Source: Mobiluncus sp963511525 (lineage in GTDB: Bacteria > Actinomycetota > Actinomycetes > Actinomycetales > Actinomycetaceae). Taken from it: 64,000 nucleotides of DNA. Of the stretch, positions 42,283 through 51,158 are shown piece by piece. Each line of letters begins with the position of its first letter. Positions within the stretch are counted from its first letter, which is position 1. The stretch lies in NCBI RefSeq assembly GCF_963511525.1, contig NZ_CAUPIY010000004.1, forward strand, positions 62,001-126,000. The letters run 5' to 3'. The notes under the pieces are model-generated. The model was not told where the DNA came from. It worked only from the letters and a program-made list of their open reading frames with translations, and searched no databases. Both the position numbers and the translations under genes were made by a program.

Positions 42283-43752
42283 ATGAATATGCGTAAGAAA
42301 ATCCTTTTTTCCGCCGGCGCACTAGCGGTGGCGTTGGCTCCGGCGGTTGGTTTCGGCCTGCCCGAGGCGGCGGGCGCAGAAGTCAGCCCGGTCGCGTTTT
42401 CCGTGTCGGCCCCGGAGCGCGGGGTGGTGCGGGGTGAAACGTCCAACCCTGAGTTTATCTATGACGACGGGGATTATTTGGATGCCAACCAAGAAGCCAG
42501 GTTGAGAAACATTGCGAAAGCGGTCTGGCAGACTTCCGGTCACCGCATTATCTACATTTCCACTACTGATCCGGCAATGGAAGACGACCCCGAAGCCTGG
42601 CTCGACGATTACGCCAAGACCCACAATATTTCGCTTGACTCCGTCATTTTGCTGACCGGAGACGTGAACTACACCACCGCTGACGGGCAAACCTCCGACG
42701 CGATTTCCGACGCGGACTGGGAACAGTTGCTGAAAAAGTATAAATCCGCGGAAAACACATATTCCAAGCGTGCCGACAGTTTCTTTATGACTTTCGCTGA
42801 TTACCTGAACAAGCATCCTTTGGAAAGAGCGGGTAGTCCCGCGGCGGCGTCACAGCCGGCCAAACCGACACCGCCGACGGAGCAGGAAACCCCGGCAGCC
42901 AGCAACGAACCGGCTGATTCCGCGAACCTGACTCAGACCGAATTAGGCGACATCATCGAATTCCCTGATGAGGGACAGGTGCCTTACGTAGGCGGACAGC
43001 CAGATGCGAAATCCGCGGCGCCTTTCATCCGCGACCATTCCGGTGTATTTAGCAAATCAAACATTGCTGGCTGGGAAAAGCAGATGACCGCCCTGGCTGA
43101 GAAGTATGGGATTGCACCCTATATCGTGACCGTGGACGATTTCGATTATCAAACCCCGGAACAGTGGGGAGCGAACTACTACAACGCCAACCAGCTTGGC
43201 TTGGGGGAAAAGGACGCCAACGGGGTACTCATGGTAATCAACCCCACCTCGCGCGATTTGTGGTTCATGGGTCACGGAGATGGTGAAAAGGCTTTTACTG
43301 TTTATGGCATCGAAAAGCTTTACTACCACGTCAAAGAGCCCTTGGGCGATGACGACTGGGACGGCGGCGTAGATGTCTACCTGGCCCAAGTAGCGGATTA
43401 CCTGGAACAATGGAAAGCCGGGACACCGTACAGTGAGAGCCATCCACTGCCTCACCCCATGACCCTGGAGTCCACCGCTGCCGGTGCCGCCGGGGCAGCA
43501 GCCCTCGGTGGCGGTGCCGGCACCCTGGTGATGCGACGGATCAGGAAAAAGCACGATACGGCGCAGCTGCAGTCGGGAGCGACCTATTACGTCGTGCCTG
43601 GTTCGGACCAGATTACGGGCTCCAACGATGTCTTTGTGAACGAATACACAACCCAAGTCGCGCGTCCCAAGAGCAGCGACAGCTCCGATTTCAGTGGCGG
43701 CTCGTTCAGTTCCGGGGGTACGTCGTTTAGTTCCGGGGGCGGTAAGTTCTAA
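42283..43752 (+). CDS. TPM-domain membrane protein
   Basis: A 489-residue protein with a signal peptide (ILFSAGALAVALAPAVGFGL) and two TPM-like modules: the first about residues 45-165, the second about 255-380 with DHSGVFSKSNIAGWEKQMTA and GVLMVINPTSRDLWFMGHGD. A single membrane helix near 405-420 is followed by a basic stop-transfer (RRIRKK) and a tail of Ser/Gly repeats (SFSSGGTSFSSGGGKF). TPM proteins include Psb32 and many uncharacterised envelope proteins. The ATG at 42283 has GAGG upstream; a start at 42256 would lie inside the previous gene. Function unknown. Confidence 0.8.
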   Translation: MNMRKKILFSAGALAVALAPAVGFGLPEAAGAEVSPVAFSVSAPERGVVRGETSNPEFIYDDGDYLDANQEARLRNIAKAVWQTSGHRIIYISTTDPAMEDDPEAWLDDYAKTHNISLDSVILLTGDVNYTTADGQTSDAISDADWEQLLKKYKSAENTYSKRADSFFMTFADYLNKHPLERAGSPAAASQPAKPTPPTEQETPAASNEPADSANLTQTELGDIIEFPDEGQVPYVGGQPDAKSAAPFIRDHSGVFSKSNIAGWEKQMTALAEKYGIAPYIVTVDDFDYQTPEQWGANYYNANQLGLGEKDANGVLMVINPTSRDLWFMGHGDGEKAFTVYGIEKLYYHVKEPLGDDDWDGGVDVYLAQVADYLEQWKAGTPYSESHPLPHPMTLESTAAGAAGAAALGGGAGTLVMRRIRKKHDTAQLQSGATYYVVPGSDQITGSNDVFVNEYTTQVARPKSSDSSDFSGGSFSSGGTSFSSGGGKF

Positions 43753-43917
43753 GTTCACGGCCCAAGGCCGGTGGCGTGGCGTACCCAGCGATGTTACGTG
43801 TCCGGTGACACCGCGACACACCGGTAACCGCGGTACCCGTGCGCGAACCCCGCTTGTGAACAGGCGCGACACGCAACGCGCTGGCAACGCCCTGAATAAC
43901 CAACCTAAGATTGACTC

Positions 43918-44775
43918 GTGAGTGAGGTTTCGGCGCCGCGACTAACCCGCAACCAGTTTTTCCGACTGGTTGCGGCGGCGGTCTGCGCAATCCTCGCCGC
44001 GCTCATCGCCCTCCAGTCCCTCGCTACAGTCAAGGGGCAAAACTTCGACGGCCTGACTCGATTTGCGGTCAGCCGCGGCAAGCCGTACCTGTTCGGAGCC
44101 GACACAGCGGCGCTGGACACGATTTCTATGGGTGCCCTCATCGCCCTGACCGGGGTGGTATTTCTGATAGCCGCCGCCAGAAAACGGCGTGAACTGGGAA
44201 TCCGTGTGCTCATTTTGGTGGCGGGCGCGAACCTGACCACCCAGGTCCTGAAACACTGGATTATTCACCGCCCCGCCTTGGGCGTGGACTATCAAGGCTT
44301 GGTAAACTCACTGCCCAGCGGACACACCACGGTAGCGATGACGGCCGCGATTGGAATCGTCATGGTCGTCGTGCCCAAGTGGCGTTCCGTAGCCGTGTTT
44401 ATCGCCTGGCTCACCACCAGTTTTGTCGGTATCGCCGTGATGCTCAACCAGTGGCACCGCCTCTCCGATGTGCTCACCGCGATTCTCATTGCCACCGCCT
44501 GGGGTTTGGTGCTGACTCCCCGGGAAGCCACCGACCGACGTTTCGGACACACCCACCGCGTTACCCTGTTGGTTTCCCTGGCCGCGACCCTCATCGGGGC
44601 CAGCGGAATTGGCGTGATTTGGCTGCGGACTACAGACATTCCCCTTTCCGAGGCCGCCCTGCATGCCGCCGCCCTAACCCCGCTGGGTCTATTGACCGGG
44701 GGCGCCTCCGTGCTGACCATCATCGGCCTGGCCGGCTTGGTCCTGGCGATGGTCAACACGCAAGCTCGCCATTAA
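43918..44775 (+). CDS. PAP2-family phosphatase
   Basis: A 285-residue polytopic protein with the PAP2 acid-phosphatase motifs in order: LKHWIIHRP (K-x6-RP), LPSGHTT (PSGH) and NQWHRLSDV (the SR-x5-H-x3-D variant). Members remove phosphate from lipid carriers such as undecaprenyl pyrophosphate or phosphatidic acid. About six membrane helices are seen. The start is a GTG about 165 bp after the TPM gene. The physiological substrate cannot be told. Confidence 0.85.
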   Translation: MSEVSAPRLTRNQFFRLVAAAVCAILAALIALQSLATVKGQNFDGLTRFAVSRGKPYLFGADTAALDTISMGALIALTGVVFLIAAARKRRELGIRVLILVAGANLTTQVLKHWIIHRPALGVDYQGLVNSLPSGHTTVAMTAAIGIVMVVVPKWRSVAVFIAWLTTSFVGIAVMLNQWHRLSDVLTAILIATAWGLVLTPREATDRRFGHTHRVTLLVSLAATLIGASGIGVIWLRTTDIPLSEAALHAAALTPLGLLTGGASVLTIIGLAGLVLAMVNTQARH

Positions 44776-44793
44776 AACCGGCCGGGACGATTT

Positions 44794-44836
44794 CACCCTT
44801 TTGGGTGGTTACTGGCACGCGGCGCACCGATAGCCT
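44794..44836 (+). promoter_or_regulatory. CACCC-TTTT-GGGTG operator-promoter, site B
   Basis: The same palindrome as site A (44794-44807) is followed at the same 28-bp offset by TAGCCT (44831-44836). The -35 position is GTTACT. The cell-wall-binding repeat gene starts 30 bp beyond the -10. Confidence 0.6.
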
Positions 44837-44865
44837 GTGAGAGTCCGTTATATCAGGAGGTAACC

Positions 44866-46326
44866 ATGAATATTTCTTTCCCAAGTTTCCCCTCTCGGTT
44901 CAGTCGGGCCGGAGCAGGATTCGCGGTGGCGGCATTGGCTGTCGCCGGTTTGTTGGTACCCGCGGCGCAAGGCGTCGACACCGGAGATACCTACGCCGCT
45001 AACAACTGTATCGCGTGGGATCGCCTGGGCGGGGCGAACGCAATAGAGACTTCCGACCTAGTGGCCAATCGCGCCTACCCGGCGGGTTCACCCCATTTCC
45101 TGGTGGCTTCCGCGCGAAACCCAGTTGACGCGCTGCCCGGCGGCGCCTTGGGCGTGGGGCCTATCCTCCTCACCGATGGTAAGAGCTGGAACCTCGAAAC
45201 TCTGGCAAAATATCAAAATGTGACGATACTTGGCGGCTACGGGGCGGTCGAGGAGCTGGCGGAAACATTTTTTGACGAACACGGCATCTCTAGCTCCCGA
45301 CTGCAAGGCCCTGACCGCAACGCCACCGCCACCGCTATTGCCGATCGCTGGGTAAAAGTTCACGGCCAACCGACTCATGTCTATGTCACCCGCAATACCG
45401 GGACCGGTTCACCCGATGCCGTAGCCGCTTCCGTGGTCCGAGACGGACCCATCTTGACCTTTACGAGTGCTGCGAGCTTGCAAGCCGCGGCCGCGAAAAT
45501 CCAGGCAATGCACCCCAGTCAGGGCGTAGTCATTCTGGGTGGTGAAGCGGTAGTGTCCACCGCCGAGGCAAATATCCTGGCCGGAGGCTTACAGCTGAAT
45601 CGCCTCAGCGGGATGAATCGCTACGAAACGTCTAGAGTCATTGCGAGTTGGGTGGCGCAAACCCGCCCGGTTCACCACATCTATCTGGCCAGCGGTCACG
45701 CTTTGAAAGATGCCATGGTGGCCGGAGCCTTCAACGATGGGGTCATCCTGTTGACCCCGCCGGATGGTTCTGGAATCAATGAATGGGCACGGATGATGAA
45801 CGCGGACGGCATCACGGTTGTCGGTGGAAGCGGCGTGGTTCCCGATAGCACCGCACAAATTGCCGCCTGCGGTGAAACTGCTGGAATCACCAATTCCCTG
45901 GTCCAGGGGCTGCTGTACCCCCTCGGCACCGATCAGGCCTGCACTACCGCGAGTTGGAACGCGGCGGAATCTCTGGGCATGATGGAACAAATGCCGAACG
46001 CTGAAAATGCCTGCTGGCAAAAGCCGACGGGTACACACATCAGCATTCAACACCGTGGAGACTATTTCTCTGACGGTTTCCCCGATGCCATAGTCTATGT
46101 CAGCGATGTGGACGGAACGATGGTGTTCCTGGTGGTTTATAACCCCGCAAATCCGAGCCACCCCTACGTATCCTACCTGTGGGGCGGCAATGGTGATTGG
46201 GGTTTCCGCGTGGTGGAACAGTCTTCTTACCCCCTGTTTGAACCGCTTTCCGACGGACAAGTGGTCAATCAGCTTACCGTAGAGGATATCGGCGGCAAGC
46301 CGAAAGTCGTGCAGCCGGTCAGCTAA
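44866..46326 (+). CDS. Secreted protein with three cell-wall-binding type 2 repeats
   Basis: A 486-residue protein with a signal peptide (FAVAALAVAGLLVPAAQG). Three CW_binding_2 repeats follow, each opening with a RL-x-G motif: RLGGANAIETS, RLQGPDRNATAT and RLSGMNRYETS, and closing with VTILGG, VVILGG or ITVVGG. In Clostridioides difficile such repeats anchor S-layer proteins to the wall polymer. The C-terminal 130 residues (after about 355) form a separate Cys-containing domain not recognised. A strong ribosome site (AGGAGG) precedes it, as does promoter site B. It lies upstream of a signalling operon. Confidence 0.85.
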   Translation: MNISFPSFPSRFSRAGAGFAVAALAVAGLLVPAAQGVDTGDTYAANNCIAWDRLGGANAIETSDLVANRAYPAGSPHFLVASARNPVDALPGGALGVGPILLTDGKSWNLETLAKYQNVTILGGYGAVEELAETFFDEHGISSSRLQGPDRNATATAIADRWVKVHGQPTHVYVTRNTGTGSPDAVAASVVRDGPILTFTSAASLQAAAAKIQAMHPSQGVVILGGEAVVSTAEANILAGGLQLNRLSGMNRYETSRVIASWVAQTRPVHHIYLASGHALKDAMVAGAFNDGVILLTPPDGSGINEWARMMNADGITVVGGSGVVPDSTAQIAACGETAGITNSLVQGLLYPLGTDQACTTASWNAAESLGMMEQMPNAENACWQKPTGTHISIQHRGDYFSDGFPDAIVYVSDVDGTMVFLVVYNPANPSHPYVSYLWGGNGDWGFRVVEQSSYPLFEPLSDGQVVNQLTVEDIGGKPKVVQPVS

Positions 46327-46342
46327 AACTGGCACTGTAGCG

Positions 46343-46388
46343 AAAGCGTTGGTGGTGGGGATTCTCAGAACCCCCACCACCGCTTTTT
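46343..46388 (+). terminator. Terminator after the wall-binding protein gene
   Basis: GGTGGTGGGG (46351-46360) pairs perfectly with CCCCACCACC (46372-46381), extended by AAAGC/GCTTT with a three-base bulge, and followed by five T. It insulates the gene from the signalling operon. Confidence 0.85.
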
Positions 46389-46494
46389 GTTCCAATTCAG
46401 CCCAAAGAGTCCTGCGCCCTGATAAAATTTGCAAGCAACAGACGGCAGGGCTTCACCGCAGTCACAGACAGGAAAATCGGAAAGGGAAAGGCAA

Positions 46495-47124
46495 TTGACT
46501 CGGATAACCATTGTGGAGGATCAAACTATCCTGTTGGATTCCCTCGCTTCCGCGATTGATGCCGAGGACGATTTTACCGTTGTCGACAAACTGAGCGATG
46601 CTGCCGCGATTCACGCTTCGGTGCGGATTCACCCCGTCGACCTGGTGCTGATGGACGTGGTGACGGAAAATTCTTCTGGCCTGAGCGAATCGGCCAAACT
46701 TAAGCGGGACCACCCCAACCTCAAGGTCGTCATTTTCACTGCCATGCCTGATGCGGCTTTCGTACAGGAAGCCCAAGAGGCCGGGGTCGATTCTTTTGTG
46801 TACAAAACCATTTCCACCCCCGATTTGTTGGCTGTGCTGCGTTCAACCATGCAGGGTAACTCCAGTTTTCCCGGTGCCGCGGCCCTGCCCAGTTTTGGCG
46901 CCAACGAGTTGAACCAGCGCGAGATGCAGGTGCTGCGCCTAGTGTGCGCGGGTTATGCGCGCAAGGAAATCGCGAAAAAGATGTATTTGAGCGAAAACAC
47001 CATCAAGTCCTACATCACCCAGCTGCTGGCGAAAAGCGGTTTTTCTTCTGTGGCACGCCTGGCGTTGTGGGCGGTTTCCAGCGGCTACATCGTGGTCCAA
47101 GACAATGACGCGGACTGTGGCTGA
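46495..47124 (+). CDS. LuxR/NarL-family response regulator
   Basis: A 209-residue response regulator. The receiver has the acidic pair in IVEDQ, the phosphoacceptor Asp54 in VLMDVV and a Lys in FVYKTIS. The C-terminal LuxR helix-turn-helix reads LNQREMQVLRLVCAGYARKE and LSENTIKSYITQLLAKSGF. The start is taken as the TTG at 46495, with GGGAAAGG four bases upstream; an upstream TTG (46429) would add 22 residues of no family similarity. It heads a three-gene operon with two membrane sensor genes. Its likely targets are unknown; the palindromic promoters nearby are candidates. Confidence 0.9.
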   Translation: MTRITIVEDQTILLDSLASAIDAEDDFTVVDKLSDAAAIHASVRIHPVDLVLMDVVTENSSGLSESAKLKRDHPNLKVVIFTAMPDAAFVQEAQEAGVDSFVYKTISTPDLLAVLRSTMQGNSSFPGAAALPSFGANELNQREMQVLRLVCAGYARKEIAKKMYLSENTIKSYITQLLAKSGFSSVARLALWAVSSGYIVVQDNDADCG

Positions 47125-47135
47125 ATCGGGATTTC

Positions 47136-49697
47136 ATGTCTGCCTCGCCCTATCCGCGCAATAGGTTCCCCAGTTCACCTTCTGTCGTTTCGGTAGGACC
47201 CACCTGGGTACACGACTGGCTGGCGCATTTGGGCGTTGCTCTCGCCTTGGGGCTGATTGCGGTGGTTTTGATTTTTGCCCCACTGCGCACGATTTCCTTC
47301 CAAACCGAATATACCATGGCGGTCCCTACGAGTTTTGACCAACGCCTCACGGATTACTACCAACGAAATGGAGTCAAGGTCGAGCTCCACAGTGAGTGGT
47401 CACTGCTAAAGCTGCTGCGTTCGGGTCCCGCTTACGTTATCACCAGTGAAGTCATGGCTAATTCGGCACAGAAATCCGAACCGGAGGGACGGTTCACGAA
47501 ACTTTATCCCGAATCGACTGTACTGGCCTCGCGCGCCACAAAAGTCAAGTCCATCACTGATTTCCAGAAACTAGCCGATGGCACGAAAACTATTTATCTC
47601 GATCAAGGCGTTTCCCGGCTGGAACTGATGAGCGCCCTGGCCTTGCGTCACGACTCCGCGGGAACGCAAGTTTTCTCCGCAGCTCAAGCAAAACGACTAT
47701 TGAATAACATCAACCGCCAGGGCAGGCTCCAGACCGGAACCTCCCCGCAAGATTTGGAACAGGCGCTTCGCCGCGGCTGGTTTTGCCTAACCACGGATCG
47801 GCGGGTGGCCCAATCCTCCGTGGGTCGCTCTGTCCACTACGCCCCCGCCCCCACGCTCACCGCACAAATCGGAATCTGGCAACGCAGCCCGAACGGCATC
47901 AACGGAACTTTGCCACTGGCGGCGGTACCCCCCGGTTTTTTCAACCCCGTAGACTACCCCTCAACAAACCCGTCCTTTCGGGAACAAATTCATTCAGAAA
48001 CAGTAACTAACCTGGGCAGTTACGAGGAATTTGTCTGGGATGCCAGCCTCTACAACGACACCTACGGCGGGTCTTGGGGCTGGGAAAACACCAACGAAGC
48101 CTACGAACTGGGAGGATTCATCGCCCTGCTGTGTTTCCTAAGTTTTTGGGCAGGGTGGCGGTTCTGGACAGCAACTTTCACCTATGTGCGCTGGGCAGTG
48201 CTGGCACAAGCGGGGATACTCGCCCTGTGGATAATGGCGCGGATTATAAAGCACGCCTCCCTCGGGGTTTTTGAGCGTTACACCTGGTACTACTATTACG
48301 TCCCCATCTATACGACCTGCGCAATTGTGTTCTTTGTCATGGCCCACTCCAGCCGCGGGCGCCCGCCGGGTTACCGTTTCTTGCGCGCCACGATTATCGG
48401 GGTCGGCGCGGCCCTGATTCTGCTGGTATTCACCAACGATTTGCACCACTTGGTGCTGCGCTTTGGCACCGGGCAGTCCGGGGTGGATTACAGCTACGGT
48501 CCGGGATACTACCTGTATTACGCGGCAGCGCTGCTGGTCTTCGCGGCGATCATCTATGCCGGTTCGTGGTCGCTGAAGGGACATTGGTTGCGTCTGGTGG
48601 GGGGAATCGGGATACTGTTCCTCGCGGTGTTGTTCTATTCCGTGGCGTACACGGTGCGAATCCCGCTGGTTCGCGCCACCGAAACCGTCCAAATGTATTG
48701 CGTGATTTTTGTGTTGGCGTGGGAGATTCTGTTCTTTATCGGGGCGATTGGGCAAAACCGCGGGTATCTGCGGTTCTTTGAAAAATCCCAGATTCCCATC
48801 GAAATTGTCAACCGGGATTGGCTCCCCCATTACCGCACGTCCCAGCCCCTCAACCTGGACCAAGACACTCGTCAGCAGCTGCGGGACGGTCAGGTACCGG
48901 TGCTGGTCACAGACACTTCGGTACAGCCGAACCGAACCGTGTACTGCCAAACCCGTCCTGTGGACGGCGGCCACGTCCTGTGGGAAACGGACGTCACCGC
49001 GGTGCAGGATTTGGAGCGGGCTTTGGCGGCACTGCGCGTCCGCGAGACTCACCAAACCGAAATTCTGCGCGCCGAATACGAAGCCACGTTAAACATGGAT
49101 GAATCGGCCGATGCCCCCGTCCTCTTTGACCGGCTCGATGACTTGATGAACGCGTCCCTGGGCCGGATTCAAGCCAACACCGCTCGGCTCAACGTATCGC
49201 TGGACGAAAGCGAACGCTCCGATATTTTGCGCAACATCAAGATGGACTTGGGTTATGCCAAACGCGCGGGTCTGCTGACTTTGCAGAACTTCGAGAAAGA
49301 GACCGTTTCGGTCAACGCCCTGACAACGTTTATGAGCCAATCCTGTACCGATTTTTCTTTCGCAGGAGCTGTGGCCGGCTTGCACGGTCCGACCACCGGC
49401 ACCGTGCAGCTCCAGGTAGCGTTGTGGTGTTTGGAGGGCTTGCACCGTACCCTGAACCAGCTCATTGGGGCTGCAGAGGTGGCTGTGTTCGTGAACTTCG
49501 AGGTCGCCCCAGACGGTAACACAGCCTGGCTAAACTTGATTATTGATCTGGCCGAGCAGGACCTCACTCTGCTCGATCCGCTCTTGACCTGGCCACGCGC
49601 CCAAGTCGAAATGTTCGTTGAGGACGACACCTGCCACCTGAACATGGCTATCGACGCTGGTCAACGCTCTTTGGCAGCGGAGGTAGCGCATGAGTGA
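47136..49697 (+). CDS. Large membrane receptor with solute-binding-like ectodomain and degenerate kinase end
   Basis: An 853-residue protein. A signal-anchor helix (residues 33-50) is followed by a 270-residue extracellular region resembling a type II periplasmic binding protein (TMAVPTSFDQRLTDYYQRNG, then AQIGIWQRSPNGINGTLPLA). Residues 325-535 hold seven further helices with TNDLHHLVLRF, a signature of the histidine-kinase 7TM sensor family. A PAS-like region follows. The last 200 residues are helical with LGYAKRAGLLTLQNFEKE but no H-box and no ATP-binding N, G1 or G2 boxes. It probably senses a ligand and passes the signal to the partner kinase encoded next, whose ATG it overlaps. Confidence 0.75.
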   Translation: MSASPYPRNRFPSSPSVVSVGPTWVHDWLAHLGVALALGLIAVVLIFAPLRTISFQTEYTMAVPTSFDQRLTDYYQRNGVKVELHSEWSLLKLLRSGPAYVITSEVMANSAQKSEPEGRFTKLYPESTVLASRATKVKSITDFQKLADGTKTIYLDQGVSRLELMSALALRHDSAGTQVFSAAQAKRLLNNINRQGRLQTGTSPQDLEQALRRGWFCLTTDRRVAQSSVGRSVHYAPAPTLTAQIGIWQRSPNGINGTLPLAAVPPGFFNPVDYPSTNPSFREQIHSETVTNLGSYEEFVWDASLYNDTYGGSWGWENTNEAYELGGFIALLCFLSFWAGWRFWTATFTYVRWAVLAQAGILALWIMARIIKHASLGVFERYTWYYYYVPIYTTCAIVFFVMAHSSRGRPPGYRFLRATIIGVGAALILLVFTNDLHHLVLRFGTGQSGVDYSYGPGYYLYYAAALLVFAAIIYAGSWSLKGHWLRLVGGIGILFLAVLFYSVAYTVRIPLVRATETVQMYCVIFVLAWEILFFIGAIGQNRGYLRFFEKSQIPIEIVNRDWLPHYRTSQPLNLDQDTRQQLRDGQVPVLVTDTSVQPNRTVYCQTRPVDGGHVLWETDVTAVQDLERALAALRVRETHQTEILRAEYEATLNMDESADAPVLFDRLDDLMNASLGRIQANTARLNVSLDESERSDILRNIKMDLGYAKRAGLLTLQNFEKETVSVNALTTFMSQSCTDFSFAGAVAGLHGPTTGTVQLQVALWCLEGLHRTLNQLIGAAEVAVFVNFEVAPDGNTAWLNLIIDLAEQDLTLLDPLLTWPRAQVEMFVEDDTCHLNMAIDAGQRSLAAEVAHE

Positions 49698-51126
49698 CCA
49701 GCTCTACAGTCTCACCCCCGTCCAAATGGGAGCAGCTACCGCCCTGATGGGTATGGGCTTATTGGCGGCGTGCCTGCTCACGATGGGTCAATGGCTCATT
49801 CATCGGCGGCGTTTAGCCACGGTATTCCTGCTAAGTGTGGAATTTTTGCTGGCTTTCTATATGTGGGCGTTCGCCACCGTTTTTATCCATTCTCAGACAG
49901 GGATTTTTTTGCTCCAAGACAATAACTTCGGGTGGTTTGTGGTGGTCTGCTTGGTGCTGGGGGCGGCGACAATGGGAACCAACTACCGCTATGCCGAGGC
50001 CCCGCTGCTGGTGACGCTGACCCTGGCAATGCCACCCTTCATCGCTGCCGGAGGTGTTTGGGTACTGCTCACCTCCGGGGCACTAACGACCTCTTGGCTG
50101 TGCGTCCAGGTGTGGCGAGATTGGCAGCTGCTGCACCGCGACCTCAGTCCTTTCAGCGTCAAAGAGGCTTTGGATCGGCTGGAACACGGCGTAGCGTTCG
50201 CGAACTTTCGGGGTCGCAGCAAGTTTGCCAACGCTGCTATGGAAGGGCTTTTGGGGCGTCTGGGGTTGACGTCGTTGACGAATATCGGGACGCTGGAACG
50301 CCAACTATGTCAATTCAGGTTTGAGACGAAAAGCCGCAAAGCTGCCCCCAATTCCCCGAACTGCTGGGAAGAAAACGACGACGGAACCTCCCGGCTGCGA
50401 ATCACGGAACCCGATGGGCGGACTTGGGTGTTGACCCATAGCCGAATTCGAGATGGCCGGCGGTCTTGGATTCAACTGCTAGCTGTCGATGTCAGCGACT
50501 ACATGACGCTCAGTTACCGGCTTTCAGCAGAGATTGATGCCCTGCAGGCCCGCCAAAAACGCCTGGTCAGTGAGACTTCGCGGCTCGATGAGGCCCTGTC
50601 ACGTCGGCTCATCTTATCGACCCGGTCCACCATTCACGACACACTTTCCCAGCGGATTTCTTTCGTTCACCGGTTCTTGGAGGACGAAGTGTCAGACGAT
50701 GAACGCCTGCGTCGCCTCCAGGGTCTGCTGGAGGGTTTGCCCTCCGACCTGAGCCAGGACCGCGTCACCGCGACCCCCGAAATTTGGCTGGAAACCCTGC
50801 AAGATCTAGCCTCGGCGGCCGAACTGGAACTGCATATTTCCGGCGACCTTCCACCCCAGGCCGACAAAGCCCGAATGTTTACGGATGTGCTGCGCGAAGC
50901 CATCACGAATGTGTTGATTCACACGACTTCCAAAGAAATGGAGGTGCGTCTGGGTCAGGACGCCTCTGGTTTCTGGATGGAAGTCTCGAACCCCAGCACC
51001 GTGGAGACCACGCTGACCTACGGCACCGGCCTGAGCAACTTGGAATCCCGGCTCGAAGCCCTCGGTGGCTCCCTGTCCGTGTTCACCACTCCACGTTTCA
51101 CCCTGCGCGCCCGTTTGCCGCGCTGA
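49690..51126 (+). CDS. Membrane histidine kinase, HisKA_3/HATPase type
   Basis: A 478-residue kinase with five or six membrane helices in residues 10-145, a PAS-like domain (FSVKEALDRLEHGVAFANF), then a HisKA_3-like H-box STIHDTLSQRIS with His316. The ATP lid has the N-box LREAITNVLIHT (Asn407) and G-box YGTGLSNLESRL (444-455). Such kinases pair with LuxR-type regulators like the one at 46495. It overlaps the receptor gene by eight bases. The domain match is good, but the N- and G-boxes are a little divergent, so activity is an inference. Confidence 0.82.
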   Translation: MSDQLYSLTPVQMGAATALMGMGLLAACLLTMGQWLIHRRRLATVFLLSVEFLLAFYMWAFATVFIHSQTGIFLLQDNNFGWFVVVCLVLGAATMGTNYRYAEAPLLVTLTLAMPPFIAAGGVWVLLTSGALTTSWLCVQVWRDWQLLHRDLSPFSVKEALDRLEHGVAFANFRGRSKFANAAMEGLLGRLGLTSLTNIGTLERQLCQFRFETKSRKAAPNSPNCWEENDDGTSRLRITEPDGRTWVLTHSRIRDGRRSWIQLLAVDVSDYMTLSYRLSAEIDALQARQKRLVSETSRLDEALSRRLILSTRSTIHDTLSQRISFVHRFLEDEVSDDERLRRLQGLLEGLPSDLSQDRVTATPEIWLETLQDLASAAELELHISGDLPPQADKARMFTDVLREAITNVLIHTTSKEMEVRLGQDASGFWMEVSNPSTVETTLTYGTGLSNLESRLEALGGSLSVFTTPRFTLRARLPR

Positions 51127-51158
51127 GCGAAAATCGCATCCCCCCACCGGCCTGGCAA

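Noticed and set aside
48138..49055. 305-codon minus-strand open frame opposite the receptor gene
   Set aside because: Composition and lack of motifs indicate antisense shadow; the plus-strand gene has clear membrane helices.
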